A stretch of 64,000 bases of DNA, from positions 4,772,001 through 4,836,000 of the forward strand of contig NZ_CP150254.1 of assembly GCF_037975445.1 (NCBI RefSeq). Reading direction: 5' to 3'. Shown one piece after another: positions 25,007 to 33,962 of this stretch; the first letter of the stretch is position 1; each line of letters starts with the position of its first letter. The stretch comes from Peribacillus sp. FSL P2-0133. Lineage in GTDB: Bacteria > Bacillota > Bacilli > Bacillales > DSM-1321. The notes under the pieces are model-generated. The model ran no database searches and had not been told where the DNA came from. It saw only the letters and a list, made by a program, of their open reading frames with translations. The position numbers and the translations under genes were made by a program.

Positions 25007-26437
25007 TTAGTATTTAATGAAATCAGCTATTAATATAAACACTGCACCTATTACTATCCAGATCAACAACAAGGGCCAGAAGAATTTCACCCATTCTTGA
25101 TATTTAATTTTGGAGACTGCCAAGCTTCCCATAAGCATGGCAGAGGTAGGGAGAATGCAGTTTGATAGACCATCTCCCAACTGATACGTGAGGATTGTCG
25201 TTTGTCTCGTAACACCAATCAGGTCGGAAAGCGGTGTCAATATCGGCATGGTCGTTGCAGCCATACCCGTTCCTGAAGTAATGAACACATTCATGATGGT
25301 CTGAAATACATACATGCCTAGAACTTGGATGGAACTTGGCAAATGGCCTACTGTTGCTGCAAGTCCGTTTACAACTGTATCGATAACATGTCCTTGCTCT
25401 AACACTACGACTACACCTTTTGCCAGACCAACAATAAAAGCACCGAAAGTGATATCCCTTGCCCCCTGAACAAACTCGCTGGCAATTTTGCTTGGACCAT
25501 ATTTAGATAAAAAGCCAACAATAACTCCTAATGTTAAGAAGAATGCCGCTAATTCTTCCATCCACCAGCCTTTTTTGGAAACACCCCAAATAAGGAAGCT
25601 AAATCCTATCAACACGACAAAAATAGTTAAGTAATGATTGAGCTTCATGGAGGATAAAGTGGATATATCCAAATTCTCGTGCTTTTCTTCTTTTTCCAAG
25701 TCATAAACAATACCGGCATGTGGATTTTTTTTCACTTTTTTTGCATATCTAATGATATAAATGCTCGTGGCAATTAGTAAAACAACCAAAATGATTCCAC
25801 GTAACCACATACCGGAAAACATCGGAACTTCTGCAATAGCTTGAGCGATTCCTACATTGAAGGGATTAAGGAGTCCAGCTGTAAAGCCGACAGCTGCGCC
25901 GAGCGTCACCATGGCTGTTCCAGTCAAAGCATCATAGCCTAATGACCTTGCGATCGCAATGCCAATGGGTACAAATGCCATGACTTCTGCTGACATTCCA
26001 ATCGTGAATCCACCGATTGAAAATAGGGTTAAAAAAATGGGAATGATGACGATTCCTTGGTTCATGAAAGTCTTTCCAACCCTTGCAGCCACGGCTTCGA
26101 TCGTACCTGTGGAATTAATGATTTGAAATACTCCACCGACAATAAAAATAAAGAAAACTGTATCACTAGCATCTATAAGGCCATGAACAATCGCTAAAGG
26201 AACCTCGAATATACCAATGGGGTTGTTCTCTACAGAATGATAAGAGTTTTCTACTACTACCGTATTACCCGTTTTTTTATCTTCCACTCTGTCAAACTCA
26301 CCTGCGGGCACTAAATAGCTTAATGCAGCTGCAACTAGGATCATACAAATAATAATTACAAATGTGTGTGGCATTTTTATTTTGCTTTTTTTGAATGGTG
26401 GTTCATTCTTTATAGTTTCAGCACTCACTTTACTCAT
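25007..26437 (-). CDS. YfcC-family membrane transporter
   Basis: 476-residue permease of the YfcC/DcuC-type (C4-dicarboxylate carrier) family with about 12 helices. The N-terminal MPHTFVIIICMILVAAALSY, the following YLVPAGEFDR and the internal GDGLSNCILPTSAMLMGSL are typical. Members transport organic acids or peptides/amino-acid derivatives; exact substrates are mostly unknown. It is the second gene of an operon with an M20 amidohydrolase (64-base gap). This suggests that the imported solute is an N-acyl or amide-linked amino-acid compound hydrolysed inside the cell (inference). Confidence 0.88.
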   Translation of the reverse strand: MSKVSAETIKNEPPFKKSKIKMPHTFVIIICMILVAAALSYLVPAGEFDRVEDKKTGNTVVVENSYHSVENNPIGIFEVPLAIVHGLIDASDTVFFIFIVGGVFQIINSTGTIEAVAARVGKTFMNQGIVIIPIFLTLFSIGGFTIGMSAEVMAFVPIGIAIARSLGYDALTGTAMVTLGAAVGFTAGLLNPFNVGIAQAIAEVPMFSGMWLRGIILVVLLIATSIYIIRYAKKVKKNPHAGIVYDLEKEEKHENLDISTLSSMKLNHYLTIFVVLIGFSFLIWGVSKKGWWMEELAAFFLTLGVIVGFLSKYGPSKIASEFVQGARDITFGAFIVGLAKGVVVVLEQGHVIDTVVNGLAATVGHLPSSIQVLGMYVFQTIMNVFITSGTGMAATTMPILTPLSDLIGVTRQTTILTYQLGDGLSNCILPTSAMLMGSLAVSKIKYQEWVKFFWPLLLIWIVIGAVFILIADFIKY

Positions 26438-26501
26438 TTATCGTACCACCTTTTACATTATTTTCACCTAGATCCCCCGCAATACGGAATCTTCCCTATC
26501 T

Positions 26502-27698
26502 TCATTTACATGATTTATTAGCTTTCCACAATTCGAATTCTTCACGAATTTCTTTAAGAAGCTGAGGGTTCATACATACTTCGTATGCAGTCATCGCTAA
26601 AGCCTTTGCTGCTTTATTTAATCCAATCATTCCCCTCTCTGAAGCTGCAGCTTGTACAAACTCTGGAGTATGGGTAATTGCGTCATCCGTTATTTTGATG
26701 TACGGATGAATCGTTGCAGTTACTTGTCCAACATTACCAATATCCGATGAACCGATTCCCCCTTTAGCAGGCGGGTCACATACAACCTCCCCTAGCATCT
26801 CTAGATTATCTTTAAATAAGGCGGCTAATGCTTTATTATTATTTCGTTCAGCATATATCAGGCCTTCGGTCATCTCGATCCTGGCACCCATAGCTTCTGT
26901 AGCATGACGAGCTGCAGCATAAACTTTCTCACGAACAACATTTAACTCTTCCACAGTGCTTGCCCTCAGTAAAAACTCAGCCTCGCAATATGCAGGAACT
27001 ACATTTGTTGCATCCCCGCCTTTTGTTATGATTCCATGGATTCTCACATCATCTTTAAAAAATTGACGCAAAGAATTGACGGCAACAAAAGTATTAATGA
27101 CTGCATCAAGAGCACTGATTCCCTTTTCGGGAGCAGAAGATGCATGTGATGCTTTACCATAAAACTTAAAAGTAGCATCCACACATGCTAGTCCACCACG
27201 CAATACCATGGACTGTTTTTGCGGATGACACATCATGGCTACATCCACATGATCGAAAATGCCATCCTCTACCATCAAAATTTTCCCTCCGCCTTCCTCT
27301 TCCGCAGGCGTTCCCAATACAACGATTTTCCCCGGAAGGTCAGGGTGAGCATCTTTCAGTGCCAATGCCGCTCCAATGGCTGATGTTCCAATAATATTAT
27401 GGCCACACCCATGGCCCAGTCCTGCCAGTGCATCATATTCAGCTAGAATGGCAATCGTTGGACCACCGTTATGCCCCTCCCATGTTGCCCTGAATGAAGT
27501 TTCTAAATTTGCAACCCCTTTTTCAATCGAGAAGCCGGCCTTCTCTAAAGGCTCTATCAACCATTTCATTGCCTGGTATTCTTGGAAACTAAGTTCTGGA
27601 TGAGCATGGATGTTCAATGCAAGCTCACGTAATTGAGCATCACGGGCATCAACTGCCAATTGAATCGATTTCTTTCCTTCCGCAACATGTATTGACAT
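26502..27698 (-). CDS. M20-family amidohydrolase (AbgB/peptidase-like)
   Basis: 398-residue zinc hydrolase of peptidase family M20D. The metal-binding AEYDALAGLGHGCGHNIIGT (near residues 87-106) contains His-x-Cys-x-His. The catalytic/ligand glutamates are in LGTPAEEEGGGK (near 128-139), and the dimerisation domain carries GGDATNVVP. IHAHPELSFQEYQAM is the usual N-terminal signature of aminoacylase and p-aminobenzoyl-glutamate hydrolases. It is transcribed ahead of the YfcC transporter. Substrates could be N-acyl amino acids, aminobenzoyl-glutamate or short peptides; the sequence does not decide. Confidence 0.9.
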   Translation of the reverse strand: MSIHVAEGKKSIQLAVDARDAQLRELALNIHAHPELSFQEYQAMKWLIEPLEKAGFSIEKGVANLETSFRATWEGHNGGPTIAILAEYDALAGLGHGCGHNIIGTSAIGAALALKDAHPDLPGKIVVLGTPAEEEGGGKILMVEDGIFDHVDVAMMCHPQKQSMVLRGGLACVDATFKFYGKASHASSAPEKGISALDAVINTFVAVNSLRQFFKDDVRIHGIITKGGDATNVVPAYCEAEFLLRASTVEELNVVREKVYAAARHATEAMGARIEMTEGLIYAERNNNKALAALFKDNLEMLGEVVCDPPAKGGIGSSDIGNVGQVTATIHPYIKITDDAITHTPEFVQAAASERGMIGLNKAAKALAMTAYEVCMNPQLLKEIREEFELWKANKSCK

Positions 27699-28046
27699 AA
27701 ATATACAACCTCCAAAAAAATTCAGAAAATTAAATGTTTATTTTTAAATATTACGTTCACTTCAATGATAAGTAAAATTAAGGTTTTTTTATGAAACTAA
27801 AAAAAAATTTTATAGATTGAAATAGTAACATGTATGAATATTTATAAAATTATCGAAATTTCCGAATACAAAAAGTGGGGTAGGCGTGGTCTCATTTTGA
27901 ACCAGCATGGAGCTTTAACGGGATTAACTGTATGGGGATCCCCATAGTTTCAAAACAAGAATTAGTTATAATCCATGATTTTTTACTGTTTTATATGGGG
28001 TAAAGTCAGGAAAGTGCGGATTTACAACATTAAGGATAATGAAAGG
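27699..28046. other. Intergenic region upstream of M20/YfcC operon
   Basis: AT-rich. A small palindrome (TGGGGATCCCCA, about 27934-27945) is visible. No gene and no clear promoter could be assigned. Confidence 0.3.
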
Positions 28047-28090
28047 TAAAAAAAGCCTAATTTCTCACTAAAATTCTGAGAAATTAGGCT
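28047..28090 (-). terminator. Terminator of lipoprotein gene
   Basis: AGCCTAATTTCTCA pairs perfectly with TGAGAAATTAGGCT around a nine-base loop; seven T follow on the minus strand. Confidence 0.9.
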
Positions 28091-28108
28091 AAGACTGAAT
28101 TAGAGTTA

Positions 28109-28813
28109 TCAAGGTGCTTCATACCATACGATATCATCAAACATTTTCACAACCCGCGGTATGAAGCCTTCTTCATAATCTTCCGGGTATTGAACTATCG
28201 CATAGTAAACGCGGTCGCCATGTTGAAAAACCGACACTGTACCCAATATTGAATAATTACTGCCCTTCTGACTAATGTCAAATTCGACCTCAGACCAATC
28301 AAATCGGTTAGGCGCATTATCAGATCGCTGTTCTATCTCAAAGTCGTTGCTTATCACAACTACCCTCGCAAACTCTGCCTGTTCTTCTATTGTCGCGTTC
28401 GTACCCTCACTTTTGGAAAATATCTGAACTTTGGCATCCTCATTTCTCTTGCCTGCAAAATTTGCAAAAACAATCATTGCATCTCCTTCTCCAGAACTAG
28501 CCTCTTCAACAACCATGTCATCCACGATGTAGGTTGAGAATCCCAATGCCTGACTATGATGAAGCGTGAATTGGAATGATTCTTCCATACCTTCTAATAT
28601 GATCATATCCGTTTTCGTATTTGGCCGATCTTTTGTCGGATCATCGACCGATTCACCTGGAGGATCTTCATCTTGCCCGTCAGTTTGCTTAGGATTATCA
28701 TTTGGCTTTTCTGAAATTGGTGGAGATTCCTTATTTCCCTCCTGGACTCCTTTACAAGCACTAAGTCCTGTTACCAAAAAAACGGTTGCCAAAATCAACA
28801 ATATCTTTTTCAT
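28109..28813 (-). CDS. Uncharacterised lipoprotein (234 aa)
   Basis: Signal peptide of 19 residues with the lipobox LSAC (cleavage before Cys20), so the protein is membrane-anchored by a diacylglyceryl cysteine. Then comes an unstructured linker rich in Asp, Pro and Lys (about 20-70), and a globular domain (about 70-234) containing QFTLHHSQALGFSTYIVDD and ending FDDIVWYEAP. The domain layout resembles small Bacillus lipoproteins of unknown function. GGTT precedes the ATG, a weak site. It stands alone with a strong terminator. Confidence 0.85.
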   Translation of the reverse strand: MKKILLILATVFLVTGLSACKGVQEGNKESPPISEKPNDNPKQTDGQDEDPPGESVDDPTKDRPNTKTDMIILEGMEESFQFTLHHSQALGFSTYIVDDMVVEEASSGEGDAMIVFANFAGKRNEDAKVQIFSKSEGTNATIEEQAEFARVVVISNDFEIEQRSDNAPNRFDWSEVEFDISQKGSNYSILGTVSVFQHGDRVYYAIVQYPEDYEEGFIPRVVKMFDDIVWYEAP

Positions 28814-29151
28814 TGGAACCCTCTTTTCATGTGTTTTAACAAATTATTATACGGCTCCATATGTAAAAAAGTTACTCTATGCTTCTTTGCAAGTATCAGA
28901 CTCTAGACTTAAAAATGATCGATACTTCACTCTTTCCGAAAAGAAAAAATATAAGAAATCGTGCATTTGGCTTTATTTTTCTTTTATGAAATTGATTCAT
29001 TTACTAATTTCAAGGAAAAACTACCCTTAAGTTAATAAGTATCATTTCACAATAAGGCATTATTTAATATCTCTTTTTTCTATAACAAAGACGACGCTTT
29101 CCAGTTCAGGAAAAGGCCCGATAAAGGAACAATCAAAATATGCAAAGTTAG
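28814..29151. other. Intergenic stretch, no feature
   Basis: AT-rich sequence upstream of the lipoprotein gene; nothing recognisable in either strand. Confidence 0.3.
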
Positions 29152-29358
29152 TTGATTTCATTTGCATTGCCCAATAAGGTAGTGAACACAATTGAGGTCT
29201 CAATTAGGGAAGATTATTTCCGGCAAGCCCGTATTAATGTCGATGGCTTACGGATGCGTGAGGCGTTAACTGTTGAAAACGATGTATTAGAACAATTTTT
29301 TGATGTTGAACATGTTTTTGTTTCCACACGACCAAAAGCTAAATTACTTATTCCTTAA
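29152..29358 (+). pseudogene. Possible C-terminal gene remnant (68 codons)
   Basis: An open frame reading NKVVNTIEVSIREDYFRQ and later FDVEHVFVSTRPKAKLLIP has normal protein composition. It opens at a TTG without a ribosome binding site and has no plausible upstream start, so it looks like the tail of a lost gene. I do not recognise the parent family. Confidence 0.35.
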
Positions 29359-29434
29359 GGTGTAACTGTGCAATTCAAATTTAGGGATGGAAAAGGAATC
29401 CCTTGATGCGTCATATCTTTATTCAACTAAACTA

Positions 29435-29534
29435 CTCGATAGATAGTTTGAATAAGGAGTACTTTTTAAAACCAATTTGAATGTATGATAATGTAAAGAA
29501 TCGCACGTTCAAAAGGCCGCCAATTGGCGGCCTT
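29435..29534. repeat. Flanking duplication D, copy 1, with terminator hairpin
   Basis: AACTAAAC...GTTTGAATAAGGA followed by the exact 19-mer AATTTGAATGTATGATAAT (29474-29492), then a hairpin (AAGGCCGCCAATTGGCGGCCTT, 29513-29534, a perfect palindrome). The same order occurs at 29840-29953. The hairpin with TTTT on the minus strand serves as terminator for the gene at 29596. Confidence 0.65.
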
Positions 29535-29595
29535 CATAACTTCCCTTGCCTTATATATACTAATTGAAAAATAAATGTTTATGTATCGTTTATGG

Positions 29596-29772
29596 TTAAG
29601 ATCCAATGCTCTGTTCTACTGCAGTATCCCAACTAGGAAAATAATACAATGCATTTTTCATTAACTCCGGATCTGACTTCTTTACCTCTTTCTTTCGAGG
29701 TGGCTTCCCTTCTTTTTTTACTAATTCAGAAATTTGATTCACGACTTCTTCAACACTCATATTTACTTCCAT
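29596..29772 (-). CDS. Small protein with homing-endonuclease-associated repeat
   Basis: 58 residues, starting at the ATG preceded by AAGGAGGGAACAAAG; the frame extends upstream without a site. The C-terminal part (ELVKKEGKPPRKKEVKKSDP then ALYYFPSWDTAVEQS) matches the pattern of the HNH-associated repeat: helix, G-x-P-P/T-x-x-E, then F-x-S-W-x-x-A. That small DNA-binding module is found in homing endonucleases and short Bacillus proteins. No nuclease domain is present. It could be a free-standing DNA-binding peptide or a relic of an intron or intein endonuclease. It lies between two copies of duplication D. Confidence 0.65.
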   Translation of the reverse strand: MEVNMSVEEVVNQISELVKKEGKPPRKKEVKKSDPELMKNALYYFPSWDTAVEQSIGS

Positions 29773-29839
29773 CTTTGTTCCCTCCTTTTTGTTATTATTT
29801 ATATATTTTCCCAATTGATGAAAAGTAATACAATTTTTC

Positions 29840-29953
29840 TTTAACTAAACAACCAGTTTAGTTTAAGAAGGGTATTTTTTTCTCTAATTTGAATGTATGA
29901 TAATTGAAATGATCGTACAGACAAAAAGCCAACGAAATCGTTGGCTTTTTGTC
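29840..29953. repeat. Flanking duplication D, copy 2, with terminator hairpin
   Basis: AACTAAAC...GTTTAGTTTAAGAAGGG, the same 19-mer AATTTGAATGTATGATAAT (29886-29904), then the hairpin AAAAAGCCAACGA/TCGTTGGCTTTTT (29920-29953). The latter is a strong bidirectional terminator. The hairpin stem sequence differs from copy 1, although position and spacing are conserved. Confidence 0.65.
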
Positions 29954-30089
29954 TAAATAATTCACAAATGCTTTTCCAAGTTATCGTTAGATTCACCTTT
30001 CTAGAGGTAACAAGATTAGTAAACCAAACATAAGGAAACCGAAGCAATAATAAATACCACTGCTATGCTATACCGCTGGCCCAGTATCC

Positions 30090-30180
30090 CCATATTTTTT
30101 TATTTTATTATAGGGATACCGGTTATTTTCTTTAGTGCGCTCTTTATTTTAAAAATTTTTAGTAACTGAAAAGATGTAAA
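30090..30180 (+). pseudogene. Remnant paralogue of small membrane protein at 36662
   Basis: In one frame YFIIGIPVIFFSALFILKIF is readable, then a stop. It aligns with YFVVGIPVLFLSSVFILKMF of the intact 58-residue protein at 36662, including the following KDV codons out of frame. The N-terminal half is unrecognisable. Confidence 0.5.
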
Positions 30181-30462
30181 AAATTCATACAAATCAACGA
30201 CACAAGAAATAGACTCCTTTAAGCTTTTAGGGATCTATTTTGTTTTACCTCTCATCTTATAGCCTTCAAACTGGCGTAGAACATGTCGGAAACCATACCT
30301 TGCGAAAAACGTTTGGCTATTGGTTTTACAAGGCGACCAAAGATATTGCCATGCTGCAACGGATTCTGCACCATTCTCATCCATGTAATAAGCATAGGGG
30401 GCCCTCCGCATGAGTCTCGTACCTTCCATTCCAATCAACTGGAACGTTTTTAAAAGAAAAAA
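30181..30462 (-). other. Decayed sequence with repeat B fragment
   Basis: Two overlapping minus-strand frames across 30235-30438 give protein-like strings (NIFGRLVKPIAKRFSQGMVS in one). Neither has a ribosome binding site, and homology could not be assigned, so a frameshifted gene remnant is likely. At 30427-30446 the bases TTCCAATCAACTGGAACG are the edge of a repeat B copy. Confidence 0.3.
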
Positions 30463-30502
30463 ACTGTAGGCAAACTCGCTTTTCTTCGAGTTTGCCTACA
30501 GT
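30463..30502 (-). terminator. Hairpin H3, terminator of LysR gene
   Basis: ACTGTAGGCAAACTCG pairs with CGAGTTTGCCTACAGT, with a T-run (TTTTTTT) on the minus strand. It is the best preserved copy of hairpin H. Confidence 0.85.
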
Positions 30503-30530
30503 CTGAAAGGAGTACAATCAATAACTCCTT

Positions 30531-31424
30531 TTAGCAATATAGCCTTTTAATTTCACTCACAAACTTGGAAACACTGGCTAATTGTAAAGATGATTGCCGG
30601 TATAACATCCATGTTCTTCTTTTTATCTCTTCACCATTTTTTAAGATCAAATCATGGGAAAACAAGTCATCATCTTTTTGCAAAAAAACACGAGGAATAA
30701 TGGCATACCCAAACCCTTTTTTGACCATTTCCTTGCATGTCTCATAACTATCCACTTGCATCATTACCAGAGGAGGGGATGTAAACCTTTCATTCCACCA
30801 ATAATCAATACCTTTTTCAGAGGGAATTTGCGATATATTTCTATATTTCAGCAAAACATTCGGTTCTTTGCGATTAATCATCGGGAAGTCTGGAAGGGTA
30901 TCAACAGATATCTCATCTTTTGAAATGATGCATATATTTTCTTCCTCAAGAAGAAACTTTTCATCGAACCACTCATAATCGCCTTTTACAATCGCAACAT
31001 CAATCTCACCTTGCATAAGCAATTCCATCATTTCCGTACTGAAGCCCGTATCAACATTTAAATGGACCATAGGACAATTCACCATGTACTCTTCCAAAAT
31101 GGAAGGCAGGTTATAAAGTCCGAAATGGCTGCTTATACCTAATTTCAAACTACCCTTCGTTTCGCTTCCCATACTCAATAAATACTCTTTGGTTTCACGT
31201 AAATCTATGAGCATTTTTTTTGCATAGCTTACCAAATATTCTCCAGCAGGTGTCATTTTGATATTTTTCCCATTTTTAGCTAGTATTTCAGTCTGGAATT
31301 CCTTTTCAATTTGTCTTACGCGGTACGTTAATGCGGGTTGGGTCATGTAAAGTCGCTCTGCAGCTTTTGTAAGATTCTGGTCTTTATATAAATATTGCAA
31401 AATTAAACAATCTTTTTCATCCAT
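30531..31424 (-). CDS. LysR-family transcriptional regulator
   Basis: 297 residues. The N-terminal winged HTH (LTKAAERLYMTQPALTYRVR, residues 18-37) is followed by a periplasmic-binding-like effector domain (GSLKLGISSHFGLYNLPSIL onward). It resembles regulators of amino-acid or aromatic metabolism, but the target is not inferable. It is monocistronic on the minus strand and is not divergent from an obvious structural gene; the nearest same-strand neighbour is another LysR gene 90 bases upstream. Confidence 0.9.
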   Translation of the reverse strand: MDEKDCLILQYLYKDQNLTKAAERLYMTQPALTYRVRQIEKEFQTEILAKNGKNIKMTPAGEYLVSYAKKMLIDLRETKEYLLSMGSETKGSLKLGISSHFGLYNLPSILEEYMVNCPMVHLNVDTGFSTEMMELLMQGEIDVAIVKGDYEWFDEKFLLEEENICIISKDEISVDTLPDFPMINRKEPNVLLKYRNISQIPSEKGIDYWWNERFTSPPLVMMQVDSYETCKEMVKKGFGYAIIPRVFLQKDDDLFSHDLILKNGEEIKRRTWMLYRQSSLQLASVSKFVSEIKRLYC

Positions 31425-31517
31425 ACGTTTTCGCCACCCCTAATAGTTTCGCAGCCTAATAATCGGTTTCAGTGATCCTCCATCATTCTATGTAAAGAAT
31501 ATGCTGCTCCCCTTCCT

Positions 31518-32414
31518 TCATATTAGCTCAGGAGTGTATCCAAGATTTTGCTTAAATCGGTTGTCATGATGAACTTCAATGGTTTGTAAGAAGCTTCGCA
31601 TGGAGTTTGTCATATAGGCATCTTTACGGTGAATGAAGACAGTCGAGATATTGCCGTATTCTTCAGGAATTGCATGCACGTGCACTTTTTCAGTGACTGT
31701 AAGGTGATTTACCGCTGATTGTGGTACGAGGGTAATGCCAAGGCCGAGTGTCACGCTGGTTAAGATCGTTTCCAATACATTGAACTCCATGATCCTTTTG
31801 GGCATCACTTCTTCTTCTTTCAGCCATTGTTCCAGTTTAGAGCGATAGCCACAACCCTGACTGAATACTAAAAATGGTTCTGTTATAATTTCTTCAAGGT
31901 TAAATGTTTCATTTCTTGTAACTAAGACAAGTTGTTCTGTACACACATCGTATGGCTGAATGAGCGGATGTTTAATCGGTCCTGTAACAAAAGCGCCATC
32001 CAACCTATGTTCGATAACATCTTTAATTAAATCCTCGGTTATCCCCGCCTTTATGGATAAATCGACATTTGGATACTGTTTATAATAAGAGGCAAGAATC
32101 TTGGGAAGATCGCTGACCGTTTCAACTGTACCGATGTTCAATATCCCTGTAGGTGTTTCACTATCCAGGAATACTTGCTTGAGTTCTTCCACATCAAGCA
32201 AAATTTTGTTTACATACTCAAGCATTTTTCTAGCCTCTGCAGTTAAAGACATGCCACGTTTATGTCGATTGAATAAAGGCGTCCGTAACTCCTGCTCTAA
32301 ATGCTTAATCCTAGCCGTTACATTGGATTGGACGTAATTCAATTCAACAGCCGCCTTACTTACGCTGCCATATTTAGCGACACACTGGAATATTTGCAAA
32401 TCCCGCATTTCCAT
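31518..32414 (-). CDS. LysR-family regulator (divergent to EamA exporter)
   Basis: 298 residues. The [23 protein letters not shown] (about residues 11-30) is followed by a LysR effector domain ([20 protein letters not shown]). The ATG at 32414, preceded by GGGGGG, is preferred over an in-frame upstream start. It is transcribed away from the EamA transporter gene, with about 130 bp between start codons. This is the usual arrangement of a LysR activator with its exporter target. The co-inducer is unknown. Confidence 0.9.
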   Translation of the reverse strand: MEMRDLQIFQCVAKYGSVSKAAVELNYVQSNVTARIKHLEQELRTPLFNRHKRGMSLTAEARKMLEYVNKILLDVEELKQVFLDSETPTGILNIGTVETVSDLPKILASYYKQYPNVDLSIKAGITEDLIKDVIEHRLDGAFVTGPIKHPLIQPYDVCTEQLVLVTRNETFNLEEIITEPFLVFSQGCGYRSKLEQWLKEEEVMPKRIMEFNVLETILTSVTLGLGITLVPQSAVNHLTVTEKVHVHAIPEEYGNISTVFIHRKDAYMTNSMRSFLQTIEVHHDNRFKQNLGYTPELI

Positions 32415-32548
32415 AAAAGTGCCCCCCTTTCTCAACTATCATTAATAATGATGATTATATTCATTTTAAGTCATTTTACATGATAATGACTTTATCATAA
32501 GGTGTGTATAGGAATTTAATCAATCATTATTTTTGAGGGGAAGCTTTT

Positions 32549-33514
32549 ATGAAAAAAAATCAAGTTTTAATCGGTGCACTTTTATGTTTGACAGCCAGCA
32601 TTTCTTGGGGAGCGATGTTTCCAGTTGCAGAAAGGGCCTTAATGTATATTGATCCTTTTTATTTCTCTTTTTTGCGATATTTAGCTGTTAGCGTAATTTT
32701 AGGGATATTACTTTTAATTAAAGAGGGGAAGAAGTCTTTTAGCCTGGAAGGGAAAGGGAAGAAATTATTGTTTTTTGGAACGATGGCGTTCACTGTATAC
32801 AACTTTCTCATTTTCGCAGGTCAAGACTTACTGGGACATAACGGGGTAATTGTCGCTTCCATCATGGAATCATTAATGCCCATGATTTCAATTTTAATTC
32901 TGTGGGTTTTCAAAAATGCCAGGCCCATGAAATATACCATTGCCAGCATGTTCATTGCCTTGATAGGGGCCATTCTTGTCATTACCAATGGCAATATATC
33001 ATTCGTATTTTTATTGAAAGATAGCCTCATCCCTATCCTTTTCATACTCATCGGGGTTATAGGATGGGTTATATATACGATGGGCGGCGAACAATTTAAT
33101 GGATGGTCAACACTCCGCTATTCGACTTTAACGTGCATCTTAGGAACGGCAGTATCAGCACTCATAACATTCCTCGCAACTGCAATGGGCCTGTCTGTCC
33201 CTACAGCAGAGGTTATGCAATCCATTTATGGCGAAATGATTTTCATGATTATTTTCCCCGGTGCCATTGCCCTTTTAAGCTGGAATTTAGGCATTAAACT
33301 TTTAACGCCGATCAATGGGATCCTATTTATCAATTTAGTTCCAATAACCACGTTGGTCATCGTTTTTATCCAAGGAAAATCACTATCATCATTCGAATTA
33401 CTGGGAACTTTTTTAGTGATATATGCATTGTTTCAAAACAATTATTATCAAAGAAAAAACTTGCCTTCCCAAGTTGAGAAATTGAATCCAAGGAAATTGA
33501 AAAAAATCATTTGA
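32549..33514 (+). CDS. EamA/DMT-family transporter
   Basis: 321 residues with ten helices in two EamA repeats. The first repeat has LTASISWGAMFPVAERALMY and FLRYLAVSVILGILLL; the second has GWVIYTMGGEQFNGWSTLRY and PITTLVIVFIQGKSLSSFE. This drug/metabolite transporter probably exports an amino acid or metabolite. GAGGGGAAGC lies upstream of the ATG. The divergent LysR gene is the likely regulator, and a tiny hydrophobic protein gene follows 33 bases downstream. Confidence 0.9.
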   Translation: MKKNQVLIGALLCLTASISWGAMFPVAERALMYIDPFYFSFLRYLAVSVILGILLLIKEGKKSFSLEGKGKKLLFFGTMAFTVYNFLIFAGQDLLGHNGVIVASIMESLMPMISILILWVFKNARPMKYTIASMFIALIGAILVITNGNISFVFLLKDSLIPILFILIGVIGWVIYTMGGEQFNGWSTLRYSTLTCILGTAVSALITFLATAMGLSVPTAEVMQSIYGEMIFMIIFPGAIALLSWNLGIKLLTPINGILFINLVPITTLVIVFIQGKSLSSFELLGTFLVIYALFQNNYYQRKNLPSQVEKLNPRKLKKII

Positions 33515-33547
33515 TTAAAGGTACAAAACATCAATAGGAGGGCAACA

Positions 33548-33691
33548 ATGGATTTATTAACGCTTATGCTAATCTTTGGATTAGCTGTACTGTGGGAATT
33601 GGCCACGATTAATAAGAATGTGAAAAAGATGAATGAGCAAAATGCAGAATTAATTAATCTATATCATAATAGAAGTAAAAGAATTAAGTAA
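33548..33691 (+). CDS. Small membrane peptide (47 aa)
   Basis: The ATG is preceded by AGGAGGG at ideal spacing. A hydrophobic N-terminus (MDLLTLMLIFGLAVLWELA) is followed by a polar, basic helix with heptad-like spacing (INKNVKKMNEQNAEL, then SKRIK). It looks like a single-span membrane peptide with a cytoplasmic coiled-coil tail. It lies just after the EamA gene and before a terminator, so it is probably co-transcribed. Function unknown. Confidence 0.65.
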   Translation: MDLLTLMLIFGLAVLWELATINKNVKKMNEQNAELINLYHNRSKRIK

Positions 33692-33715
33692 AATAGACTT
33701 TTGGCGATACAACGC

Positions 33716-33747
33716 AAAAAAGCCTGTCATTTAGATAGGCTTTTTTT
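33716..33747 (+). terminator. Terminator after EamA operon
   Basis: AAAAAAGCCT pairs with AGGCTTTTTT around an eleven-base loop, with T-run on both strands. Confidence 0.85.
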
Positions 33748-33760
33748 GTACGATTAACCA

Positions 33761-33835
33761 GAACGACGTCATCATCTATGAATCCTTTTTCTTATAAACG
33801 ATTGCATATCCACAGTTCGCTTACCTTCGCTTTGT
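33761..33835 (-). pseudogene. Displaced fragment of the mutS2-like gene
   Basis: This 75-base stretch matches 37426-37503, inside the MutS2-like gene, in the same orientation. It shares the block CCTTTTTCTTATAAACGATT, then GCATATCCA and GTTCGCTTACCTTC. Small indels and about six substitutions separate them, so it is not very recent. The fragment has no start or stop of its own. It is followed by a degenerate hairpin (GCATGCGTTGA with TCAAAACATGC). Confidence 0.75.
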
Positions 33836-33962
33836 AGGCGGCCGCGAGCAAATAGAAAAGAGCATGCGTTGAAAAATGATTGATCAAAACATGCCCTTTT
33901 TATGGCTAATGCGTAAGCACTTCATAAGCCTTATCAATTAACAATTCACTATTTTTGATTTT

